From Porphyra umbilicalis (taxonomy: Eukaryota; Rhodophyta; Bangiophyceae; Bangiales; Bangiaceae), in assembly GCA_002049455.2 (NCBI GenBank), contig KV918884.1, forward strand, positions 124,001 through 188,000: a stretch of 64,000 nucleotides of DNA, in the 5' to 3' direction. Each line of letters opens with the position of its first letter. Position 1 is the first letter of the stretch. Of the stretch, positions 43,800-53,667 are shown piece by piece. The translations under genes and the position numbers were made by a program. Under the pieces are notes generated by a model. That model was not told the DNA's origin and did no database searches. It saw only the letters and a list, made by a program, of their open reading frames with translations.

Positions 43800-46560
43800 T
43801 CAAGCGCTCCACTACCCGCTACGCTCTCGGCCACGACGTCCCACCTTCCATCGGCCGCCTATCCCTACGCCTCACGACAGCCGACACGTCCGGCCGCGCC
43901 ATCTTCTTCGACCTCCCCGATGTCCACATCCTCCGCCACGCCGCCGTCTCCCTCCTTCTCGGCATCAACTCCCACAAGCGCCTCAACATGATCGTCGACG
44001 CCGCAAGCAGTATAATGATTTTCTGCCGCGGCCGCCGCCCCATCCTTTGCCTCGTCCAACGCGGCCAACTCACGCTGACCTCGCCCCAAGCTTCGTCACC
44101 TTCCTCCACGCATTCCCTCCTACGACCTTTACGCCCACCGAAGTTGCCACCCTCCGAGACGTTGCCCGCTCCTGCGTACCCTGCCAATAATTCGCCCACC
44201 TACCCTGCCGCTTGCGCCGCGCCATTTCGCCCCGCCCGCTCACCTTTGACAGGATCATCGCCCTCGACACGTTCCAATTCCGCGCCGACTCGCCCAAGGT
44301 CGTCAACATCATTTGCCTCCACAACGACTTTGGCCAAGGCCGCCTCGTCCGCTCCATGTATGGCTACCACGCGTTTGCCTTCCTGTACATGACTTGGGTT
44401 TGCTTTTGAGTCAGCCCCGACACTATCATGACTGACCGCGGCACGGAACCCGAGAAAGATGCCTTGATCAACTCCCTCCAATCCATGGGCGTACAGCAGC
44501 GCCCCATTCCCACCAAAGCCCCTTGGGGCATTGGACGCAACAAGCGCCACCCCGGACCCATCCGCAACGCCTACATCCGCATCACCGCGGTGACGCCCGC
44601 CCTGGCCCCCGAACTCGCCCTCGCTATGGCCTACAAACCACGCAATGACGCCCCTCGCGCTCATGGCTCTCCACCCACCACCGCAGTCACCGGAGAGGCC
44701 CCCCGCCTCCTCATCGGCGGCAACCACTGTACTGACCCAGCAATAGCTGCCCGCCACCGCGCCATGCAATCCGCCCGTGCCACAATGGAAGCCCACAGCG
44801 CCGCCGACCGCCAAAGCGGCGCTCTCTCCCACACGGGCACAGCCGTCCCATTCGTCGAAGTCGAACAAGCCCTCTGGTGGCACCGCGACCTCCAAGGATG
44901 GCTCCGCGGCTCCGTCCACTCCCTCAACGGGAAGACCGTGTTCTTTTGCCACAACGGCCGCCTCTTTTCCTCGCATGATTCCCGCACAAAGCCCGACGTC
45001 TCCCGCCGACCGCCTTCTTTGCACGTTTGGCCCGCGCTGCCCGTCTCCACCTCCACTGCCGCAATCCACACGCACACGCTGGACCTGCCCGCTCTTCCTC
45101 CCCTCCCCGCCCACTCCTGCGTCTCCCTCGCCTCGTCGCGCAGCCCCAAAATCCCGTCCCACCCTCGCTGGGACACCGCCAAGGCCACCGAGCTCGCCGC
45201 CATCTACTGCAAGACCTCCCTGCCCTTCTCCCGCGTTCCCGCTAACCAGCAATTCTTCCATGACCTCTGGCGCGTCACACACAAGGCCAACCGCGGCACT
45301 GGCAAGCCGGCGGAACTCGCTCGCTTCTGCGTTGCCGGAAACCGCGACTGGCACAAGCACAACATCGTCGCCACCTTTCCCTTCATGCCCTCTCGCTCCA
45401 TCGGCGCCGTCGTCGCCGCCTCCGTCATCCTCTCCTTCTTCCTACACACCGAGGACTTCCTCCGTGCCTACCTACAAAGCGACTGCCTCGCCGAACCCGT
45501 CCACGTCTGGGCGCTTCCTGAGGCCGGGGAGCCCGACAACACCCTCTGGGCCTTCCACCGCGGCATGTTCGGCAAAAACGACTGAGGCCGCCACTTCCAC
45601 TTTCTCACCCAGTCCCGCTTCCTCACCATCCCCAACATCACCCTGGGCTCCACCTTTGATACCATCTACCTCGTGTCGCTCCACGGCGCCATCTCCACGT
45701 ACGTCGACGACACGCTCATTGCCGGCGACGTCCACTTCCTCTTGTTCGTCGGCGCCATCCTCAAATCCTACTCCACCTATCGCCCCGACGACGGCACCAT
45801 CCAATTCGCGGGCATCAATTCCCGCTCCGACACCACTGGCGTCCATTGCGACACCGGCCCCTACGCCGCCTCCATCACCCAGCTCGAACTCTCGCCCCCG
45901 CTATCATCCGCATTCGCTGACCCCAAGTCCCTTCACACCTTTGGCTGCCAAGCTCCTCTGGGTCGGCCGCGTTGCCCGCCCGGACGTCCTGACCAACGCC
46001 ACGCAGCTCGCCAATATGCCCAATCCGACGGGCGCCGACGCCCGCCGCGCCAACGACACGCTCGCCGCACTCGCCCGCATGCCTGTCTCGCTCCACTACC
46101 CCAGGCTCCATTCCGCCTCCCTTCAAGTCTCCGTCTTCGCCTTCTACTCCGGCCCCGTCTGCTCGCCTCGCCCCAAGCGCGAAGTCGGCTACCTCATTGG
46201 CCTGGTCGACTCCTCCCATCGTTTATTCTTCCGGTAATGGGCCTCTCACCGCCCCCACCGCGTGTGCCGCGGCTCCTGTGCCGGGGACCTCCTCGCCCTC
46301 GTCAGAGCCGTAGCCGCTGCTCTCGACGTCCGCCTTCTCCTCCATGACCTCCTTTCACGCTGCGTCCCCATGGCCGCCTACACCGACTTGTCCGCGGATT
46401 ACGACCTGATCACGTCCTTCAAAGACCCCACCGACATGACCGGCAAGAACAACGTGTTTACGCTCCGATGCGCACTGCTTAACGGCACCATCCGCACACT
46501 GCACCTCGTCCACGGCGCTCACAACTCCGCTGATGCACTCTTCAAGCCGACGTTCGCCCG
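43800..46560 (+). pseudogene. Element D protease, integrase, RT and RNase H region
   Basis: Protease-like words GRAIFFDLPDVHILRH and LLLGINSHKRLNMIVDAAS (~43,890-44,010). Integrase: IALDTFQFRADSPKVVNII and DTIMTDRGTEPEKDALI (~44,260-44,480). RT: NRDWHKHNIVATFPFMPSRS, FLRAYLQSDCLAEPVHVWAL and the catalytic TYVDDTLIAGD (~45,697-45,730). RNase H: REVGYLIGLVDSSHR and THLVHGAHNSADALF-like words (~46,180-46,540). The order integrase before RT defines Ty1/copia. Diverged from the usual copia consensus and different from element E. Part of a broken fossil. Confidence 0.75.
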
Positions 46561-46726
46561 CCCAGCTCCCAACGTCCTCAACGAGGCCCTCTCTACCGGC
46601 ATGTTGCGATCCGTGATTCGCGCCCACACGACCTCAGCCGACTTATGCAACGCCCCTCCCTCCAGCGCCGAGGCCTAGCGCCGCCCGTCCGGCCCGCCTC
46701 CTCTCCCCGCTAACGAGGGGGGAGTT

Positions 46727-47065
46727 TGCCGCCCGACGACCGCGCCCCACCTGCCTCGCCCTCAACCCGGATGCCTGTGCCTAGCTTTCCTCGCCTGACC
46801 CTCCCCCCCCTTCTGTTTTCCACATCCACCCACGTGGCCTTGCCGACACCACATCGACTTGGCCGCGGTGACATCCCCCCTCGACTCGCCCACGACCGGG
46901 AAGTGTGCAACGACTGGCCCACATTCCCCTCGCCAGCAAGTTTTCGTTAACTCGTTGATATTTCGCCCGAATCTCTCGATTGATCTCATTTTCTTTATAA
47001 ACCGCTGCCGCCGCCGGACCACCTCCGTCCGCGGCGCAGTGGAGCCGAACCCGGTGACCTTACAT
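46727..47065 (+). repeat. Probable 3' LTR of element D
   Basis: Begins after the purine tract AACGAGGGGGGAG and contains TTTATAAACC (46,994-47,003) as a possible promoter. The right boundary (about ...CTTACA) is a guess from the terminal CA and the composition change. No second copy exists in the window to confirm it. Confidence 0.35.
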
Positions 47066-47849
47066 GATAGTGTTTTCGTGCCAAAAGCGTGCGCGCACGC
47101 GTGCGATATAATCCAGAAATCGGCGCGAACGAATGTGTGAAGGCCTCTTCTCGTGTCGGAGCGCTATGTTCAAGAGACGTATCCCAGGGCCACACGCCAA
47201 AGAGTCGTCGCCCATGAGCCATTTTTCCCACCAGGCCTCAACCGGCGGAGTGCGACACGGTGGTCAAGACAGTACGATCGGGCGCTTCCTCCCCTGCACT
47301 GTGTGGCGGTATGAAATTCCCGAGAAAAAGTGAGATCTTTTCTTTCATTATAAATACGGAGGAGTTATTTGGATTCGACCGCATCCAACTCTGCCGACTT
47401 TCCTGCAGAAGAGTCCCAGAAATGTGTCAAACAATCGCAAAGATTTTCTTCCCAATCCGCTCGAGTCGTCCTGTACATCGTATTTGTAACTTACGGGGTC
47501 CAATCCGACAATCAGACTTGTCTTGGATGGCGGATGGTCCTGAGATCAGACCAGGAACAGTTTTCCGGATTTTTTCTTGAACTATACCGCGGCGTATCCG
47601 GTGGCATGGTCCCTGGACCAGACGACAAATATATCCGTGCGCGCGTTGCACCGACTGGTCTAGCGTTCGAACAAGATCCGATCACCAACCGGTACCCGTA
47701 AAATGAGTACGCGGACGGGTTCCAGTCTGTGTTGAGAGCCCGGCGACAGCCTTGACGAGTGATAGCAGTGTCGTCACGCGATAAGCACACACTCAGGATA
47801 AGTTCAGAACTACGTCAGTGCCTGACATTACTGACAAAGCACAGGTATA
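47066..47849. other. Spacer, no gene recognised
   Basis: Short ORFs (up to 110 codons, 47,369-47,701) without recognised domains. No RNA gene or clear repeat. Confidence 0.45.
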
Positions 47850-48570
47850 GCTGAGAATAAGTCCTGCAGATAAAGCAGCAGGACAGCCTTTGAAAAGATC
47901 CTGTCGACAGTTAGTATTTTGATTCATCCGATCGCTTTCTGTTTTTCCTGGAGATCTGCCGCCTGGAATGCCACCAGGACAGACTTCGGAACAGTCCTGT
48001 CGACAGATATTATGTTTATGTATTGCTGACCTCCGAAAAATGGCGGTTGCAGAGTGGTTGCAATCATTCAACAGAGTGCGTGGACCAATTGAAAGGCTAG
48101 GAATCACGTGAGTTCCTTTCGCAGTCTCATCATGCAGCTCTGCGTGCTGGAAACGCACATCAGGATCTCAACAAATCTGAAGAAAATTTGTTGATCTCAT
48201 GACAAATCACACGTCTGGCCCACAACCCTCTCCATGCCCTCTTGAGGACCGAGAAAGCGGCCCAAAAATCTCAGAAAATCTCATTGTGGGTTGCAATGGC
48301 TCTGCGTGACCCCTGCAAGACACGTTGATTGGCTTGCAAGATTACTGGCGGCAACTCTCAGCCAACAGTGCAATCCTAGCTTGTCGAACAGCCAATCCGG
48401 CTCCATTTTTATGCTGTGTCGTCGGCTCTGCCTCCATTCTCTCTGCAACCGCAATATTTTGGAGTACAGCAATGTCAGACTGCTTCATGCTTTTCTGGAG
48501 ATCTGCCGTCTGAAAGATCGGGAGGACAGCTCTTGGAACGATTCTGTCCACAGCTGTTGTCATTTTCCAT
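47850..48570. repeat. ~100-bp dispersed tandem units around MITE copy 2
   Basis: Units with CTGGAGATCTGCCG and GGACAG...CTGTCSACAG recur near 47,880, 47,950-48,005 and 48,500-48,560. Spacing is about 96-103 bp once the 451-bp MITE is discounted. The MITE therefore appears inserted into an older short tandem repeat. Confidence 0.5.
48022..48472. mobile_element. 449-bp MITE family, copy 2
   Basis: 451 bp, ends ATTGCTG / CAGCAAT with 33-bp imperfect inverted repeats sharing GCGGTTGCAGAG. Left flank ends TA; right flank is TG, so the TA duplication is imperfect. Inverted relative to copy 1. Confidence 0.85.
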
Positions 48571-48907
48571 CAGATGTTCTATGTTGATGACGCTCATGTC
48601 TTCTATACGACAATTTGCCAGAAAAAGCAAGGAAGATTATGTCGGGAAATTCAAGGCAGATTATGCCGGAAAAAATAATGGAAAAACGGTGGAAACGAGG
48701 AAAAATGGGACATGCATGGACAAAAAGAAATCGAAACAGAGGTCAAGAAAATGGAGGAAAAAAACGACTATGGGTACCACATAGGCCAAGAAAACGTCAG
48801 CCACAGTAGGTCAAAGATCGTGTTCGATTTCGTCGACATGGAGCAGTCGTCCGTGTCAGCGTGCTGGATCATATGAAACTCGCTTCAAGCAGGCCCATCG
48901 GAATGAG

Positions 48908-49168
48908 TTAGTCAGGTTCCTCGTCTGAGAGATCAGCATCTCCAGCCTTAAGGTCCTCCAACTCATCCCGCATGCTCCGCACAAAGCCCTTGCGAGCCTC
49001 GTGGCTCTCTGGTCCCAAAATCTTGGGGTACTCTGCCATATCAACGTAGCTTTTCAGACAGGCGGCTCCGGCTGCTCGCACAGAGGTCCACACTTCGCTG
49101 GCGTCCAGAAACAGAAGCTCAGCAATGATGGCCACCGCCGCTCCGTTCATTTCAAGCGCGAGGACCAA
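48908..49168 (-). CDS. Unassigned protein fragment with acidic tail
   Basis: Minus-strand frame of 86 codons with protein-like helices (IIAELLFLDASEVWTSVRAA, then GAACLKSYVDMAEYPKIL) and an acidic C-terminus (DLKAGDADLSDEEPD) ending in a stop. Upstream minus-strand frames at 49,378-49,796 also look protein-like (PLRSVLTQAVEKYANQMNY) and could be earlier exons. No family recognised. It may be the C-terminus of a nuclear or transposon protein; the evidence is only composition. Confidence 0.25.
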   Translation of the reverse strand: MVLALEMNGAAVAIIAELLFLDASEVWTSVRAAGAACLKSYVDMAEYPKILGPESHEARKGFVRSMRDELEDLKAGDADLSDEEPD

Positions 49169-49799
49169 CTCGTTGCGGCCGTCCTTCAGTCTCAGTAGCT
49201 AACCAACGCCTGGACTCTCAGCTTGCGCGCCGGCAGCATAGGCACCCGAAACGTCTGAAGCAAGCACCACGAGCTCCATGGACGCCTCCTATATTCACCG
49301 TCCACGTTATCTCCCAAGGTGCGATACGCGAGCAGCCGAGCAGAGCTGCGTCGCCTGTTGCAGCGAGTACGAAGACCCTACTTCAGAGTCATTTTCATAG
49401 AACGTCGATGGCCCGACCAGCCACTTGTGTTGTAGTTCATCTGGTTTGCATACTTCTCAACCGCTTGGGTCAAAACGGATCGGAGAGGGCGAGTACAGTC
49501 TCTGTTGGGGCCTACGGTTGTCCAGGAGTTGCCAGCCGTGAGAGGCAAATCTGTTTGTGCGATTTGGCGGTTTTTCCATTCGTTTCGGGGCTCACAGCTC
49601 CATTGCAAATCTTCCTTAACTTGGCCTGTGCGTATCGCGAAAAAGGAACACTCAGGTCATTCTGGTACAGCAAAATATGCAACACGTCGACAGCAGAGCA
49701 CGAGTCCGACGACGATGTGTACTGGTCAGAAACGGTGCGATTCGTGGTACGATAGTCACAGATTACAGAGGAGCTCTCTCTCATACCATGGGCCAAAAG

Positions 49800-50677
49800 C
49801 TATCGAGTCAGGTGGTCGACGAACTCCATGTGTAGTCCAAACACTAGTGAATAGGGCACCACTGACACATGGGGATGGCGGCGGAGCATCAGGAGCTTCA
49901 TCAGCCCCTCTACTCGGTGTCACTTCGAAGCGCAAGATGCCGTCTCGTTCAACGTTTGTCCTCGCGTAAGCGTCTCGTCGTCTCAGTCCATCTATGGGCT
50001 CCGCAGCCGCGAAAGTACATCAGTTAACGTGTGTGTTTTCCCCAGCGCAACAGATTCTCAGTGAAAGTAGGTCGCCGTGCAACCGTAACAGGTCCTCAGT
50101 AAACGGGCAGTACTCTGAGGAGCAGGGAAGACAGTGCCACTACAACACGTTTGAGATCTGTCCAAGAGAGGATGTACGCACACAGCGCACACAGCGGACC
50201 GGTTGGATGCAGGCGGCGCTCGGCGGAGCTGCACCGCAGTTGATATCCTGAGCAGGCACAGGTATCCTGGAAAAGTCAGATACAGCGCGAGGGCGACGCA
50301 TGCTGCTGATCTGCGGCAGGAGATGCGGTTCGCCACGACCACAAATGTACGTATTTTCCTTTGCGGGTAGTATTTATCACGAGCATTAGAAGCACAAGTC
50401 GATGCAAGGAGCCCATATGTTCTAGTCGAGCGGGCCGGTCGGGCGAGGCCAAGGATCCCGTACGTGCTGCATGCGAAGCGGGCCGGCTTGACTGTTCGAT
50501 TTTCGTTCGCCACCCCACCGATGGGTGCGTGTGAAGCTAGTGCCGATTGCCCACGCGGGCGATCGCGCTGTTATGGTACCGCGGACTGTGTCCCTCCATC
50601 TGAGGCCAACCGCTGGGATTTAAGAGTGGCCGCCACGCAGGGTGGGCGGTCTTCTTTGAGAATTTCGGTCTGTCTCT
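49800..50677. other. Spacer upstream of JmjC locus 2
   Basis: Short ORFs on both strands (longest 151 codons, minus, 50,058-50,513), none recognised. No repeat or RNA gene seen. Confidence 0.4.
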
Positions 50678-50920
50678 TGTTGAAACGTAGTGGGGATAGG
50701 GGATGGGGGACCACGGTGAGATGGTTAAGTGGCTTGCGCTTGTTTGTATGTGTGCGAACGTGCTTTGTTGGTTGTCTCTCCAAAGCGCCCCTCTTCCCAT
50801 CAAGGGCACTCCTCAAGTAGTCCAAGTCGGAGCACTCAAGCCCACCACGCCGCTCAAGCAGCCCACCCGCGCACGCGCCCGCCCACTCTCTAAATCAAAG
50901 CGCTCACCAAATCAAAGCGT
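50678..50920. repeat. Partial LTR of the element E family
   Basis: Starts TGTTGAAACG and follows the start of the element E LTR (61,405 onward) through GGGGGACCACGGTG and CGTGCTTTGTTGGTTGTC to a CTCACCAAATCAAA word, then similarity fades. No internal retroelement sequence adjoins it, so it is a solo or truncated LTR just upstream of the locus 2 gene. The LTR's own transcription direction (as in E) would point away from that gene. Confidence 0.7.
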
Positions 50921-51064
50921 CAAGGATCAAAGCAAAGCCCACGCAAATCAAAGCATCAGAAGCGCAGGGACAGAAAATGTGAAATCGCAAAAAGTTCATG
51001 TAAAATCGCACGGGTACAAATGTCGAATGCACCAGCGGTCACTTAACCGCGAGGAAGTCGCATC

Positions 51065-51160
51065 GGTAGCCTAGTGAGAGGTAGGGCTCCCACTCTCAGT
51101 GGGCGTGACCTTCGGGTCGCGTCCGGGAGTCGGGTGTTCGAACCTTGTCAATACCTGGTT
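51065..51160 (+). repeat. tRNA-like sequence (probable SINE head)
   Basis: A-box-like TAGCCTAGTGAGAGG at 51,067-51,081 and B-box-like GTTCGAACC at 51,136-51,144. AGCC/GGCT can form a D stem and CCCA/TGGG an anticodon-like stem with loop CTCTCAG. A GACC/GGTC hairpin separates this from the T region. The acceptor stem is incomplete, so a true tRNA gene is unlikely. Confidence 0.35.
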
Positions 51161-51246
51161 TCTTGAATTTTGCTTTTTCACAGCAGCAGGGCTTACAGTT
51201 GCGTTGAGCATGACGTTCCATCGTCTCTGTCTCGTGATAGCTGACT

Positions 51247-53667
51247 ATGGATGAGCCCGATGCCTCAGAGCCCCTTGGGCCTATCCCGGGCAAATTGAGT
51301 TGCAACCAGCAACGTCAAGTGGCCCGCGCCCGGAAGCGGACGGAGGCCATGACTGCTGAAGCTGCTGATGTGGCTGAGCAAGCCGCCCATGCTGTCAATG
51401 CGGCGAATGCGGTCGAGCGAGGTGCGGTTGCCGTGGCGTGACGGGCCGAGCACACTGTGGCACGGGCCCCGTTGGCTCCCCTCGGCACCGGTCTCGAACT
51501 TGCGGCCGTGGCAGGTCGTGGCCGTGTTCGAGGCCGCGGCGGCGGCCGCGAGAGAGGACGCGGCAGCGTCGACGCGGGCACCAATAGACTCGGCAGGCGC
51601 TCACACGCGGTTCGACACGGGGATGGTGGAGGATGGCGGCTCGAATCGGCTGCGGACAGTGCCTCAGCCGCTGTCGGGGGATATCATCCCTCCCGAGTCC
51701 TGAGCGGCAGCGGTCGCGTCAGCGCGTGCGGCGCGACGCCAGCGCCACGCAATCGCCTGCCGGCCGTCCGGCCCACTCGGTCGTATGGGCCGGCACCCGG
51801 TGGCGACTGGACCCAGTCTGCATCAGAAGTGATCGCCATCATCATCGATTTGCCGCGAGTTTTGACTGGTCGTGTGGGCGGGCTTCCAGCCTTGCAGCTG
51901 CGGAGTCTTCGCTCGGCTTTGGAATTCGCGGGACCTGACAATCTTTCAAGCCTCGAACAGATGCAGATCATGAGTCAGTGCCGTGGGGGCTGTGGCGACG
52001 TGGAGGCCATTGATTCACTAATGGCTTCAGCTGTAAGGATATTGCAGAACGACGGCGGTGCTCTGCCGAGTCCTGCCGACACTACGGCCGCAAGCTTCTT
52101 TTTGTGGCAGGCTCTGGCGTCTCACGCATGCAAGAGACTGTGCTTTGGGGGAGTGCAGCGCTCCCTCCCTCTTGCGTTCCGCCCAGACCGGTCTCCAACC
52201 CCATCTGACGCTCTGCCTCCTGCTCCGATCTTCAATGGTAGAGCCTTTCCTCGTGCACCCCCCGCCAATGCACCGGCTGCGTGGCGCACGTGCTGGCGGC
52301 CGCCTGGGCGGCCACTTTCGCCTCCTGCGAAGCGCCTCCGCCGCACGACCAGCCATGATGGGGACCCGCAGTCGGGCGCAACGGTAACAGCTTTCGCGCC
52401 ACCAAGGCCGCGTGGTGCGCCGTCGTTGCCAATGGCGTCTGGAGCAAGCGATGGCCTGAACGCTCTGCCGAAAGCAGTGGAACCTGGCGTGCCGCTGTTT
52501 TTCTGCCCCTCGCGCGCCAAAAGGCGGCTCCAGCTGTCAACAGCGGATATCGGGTCACTGGCAGAGGGCGCGGATAAGTCCAAGCGCATGATGGATGGCA
52601 TGCTGCTGTGGAATTTGTACCAGGTTGACAGCATTGGAGTGCACGGTGGCGTCCGCGTTCTCTGCGCGCTCGACGCAGAGGACGTGAAGGACGCCGTGAT
52701 TGATGACAACCTGATCGTAAACAGTGCGGCCAAAGTGATGCGAGACCGCCTGGTGTTCGGCGGGGGCACGGTTATCATGTCAGTGTACTGCGGCCGAAGA
52801 TGGTCGGGCTTGGTCGTGCGCCAACTCCATTTCGTCGCTTCCGCCGTCGCGCAGACCGTGATCGGTCGTGATGCAGCTCTTCTTCATGGCGGCGCAGTTT
52901 TTCTGATCAACATTTGCGAGACCAGAGGCGGCGCGCAGGTCAATTTTGACATTGTGGACAGCCTCTTTCGGTCGTTGAGTGCTGCGAGTTGTCAAACCCA
53001 CGTACGTACCAGGGACTTCCTCGGAATGCGGATGCGTGTCAATGGGTGTCTGCGGATGCGTTTGCCCGTGCGCCGTGTGGCGATTCCCGGAGGAGAGATT
53101 GCTGAAACGGCGGACCACCTGCTGGCACACGTTTCTTTGTTGCATTCGGCCAAACCACAAGCAGAGGTACACCTGCTACGTCGCCACAACGGGCCACAAT
53201 GGCAACCGGCCCATGTCCCTCGGCGCTTGCGTGGCTTTGTTCGACGCATCGTGGACGCCCACCGATCCGGTGTAGAGATTTTTCTTGAACAGGAGCCCGG
53301 CGAGGTGCTGTTGAACGGTTATGACCTCTCGGAGGACGAGGCGGTCGACGGCGAAGAGGCTCTTAATGACTTGACAGTTAACAAAGACGGTTCCGGTGAC
53401 AACAGTGTGCATTACGGCAGTCGCAAGGGCGACGGCAGTGGAGGAATGAGACGCTGTGAAGATGGTGACAGTTTCGGGAATGGGGGTGGTGGGATCAACA
53501 ATCGCAACGGACGAAGCCCAGCTGACGGCGTCGAACACGGGTGTCAAACTGATGCGCATCTCGTGCTCGGAAGTTCCCTTCAGGGGCTTCGAGAAATGTC
53601 CCTCGCGGGGTGCTCGGCGACGCACGCGGGCCTGGCGGCGCAACTGCTGCTACACATGCTGTTGTAG
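51247..53667 (+). CDS. N-terminal ORF of JmjC locus 2 (736-codon frame plus upstream start)
   Basis: A 736-codon plus-strand frame (51,457-53,667), the longest clean ORF in the window. A 64-codon frame in the same phase (51,247-51,441, starting MDEPDASEPLGPIPG) ends in TGA just before it and may be the true start. Regions: Arg/Gly-rich (RGRVRGRGGGRERGRG), Pro-rich, a basic NLS-like patch (PPAKRLRRTTSHDGD), then a globular part from about residue 340 (SKRMMDGMLLWNLYQVDSIG, GGGTVIMSVYCGRRWSGLVV, GGAVFLINICETRGG) and an acidic tail. VIMSVYCGRRWSGLVV faintly recalls the strand before the catalytic His-Trp of Ulp1/C48 proteases, but that His is absent; not assigned. The 108-bp minisatellite follows directly. 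Confidence 0.55.

Larger units (their letters stand above)
42655..47065 (+). mobile_element. Ty1/copia element D, no 5' LTR seen
   Basis: C-rich block encoding, in copia order, gag (with zinc knuckle), protease, integrase, RT and RNase H, then a purine tract (GAGGGGGGAG near 46,716-46,725) and a probable 3' LTR with a TATAAA word near 46,997. I find no 5' LTR: composition changes at ~42,655 without a repeat of the 3' sequence. The plus strand is extremely C-rich and G-poor. Broken fossil with several breaks; age not datable without the second LTR. Confidence 0.8.

Noticed and set aside
44200-45360. 386-codon minus-strand ORF over copia element D
   Set aside because: Gly/Ala/Val-rich shadow of the C-rich pol strand, which has clear integrase and RT motifs on the plus strand. 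Unlike the chromovirus antisense frames, it has no conserved partner.
51065-51160. Functional tRNA gene
   Set aside because: A- and B-box-like words exist, but the acceptor stem does not close and the spacing is irregular.
52700-52900. Ulp1/C48-like cysteine protease in the 736-codon ORF
   Set aside because: Only a weak VIMSVYCGRRWSGLVV resemblance; the catalytic His before Trp is Arg here and no Asp/Gln/Cys series can be placed. Left unassigned.
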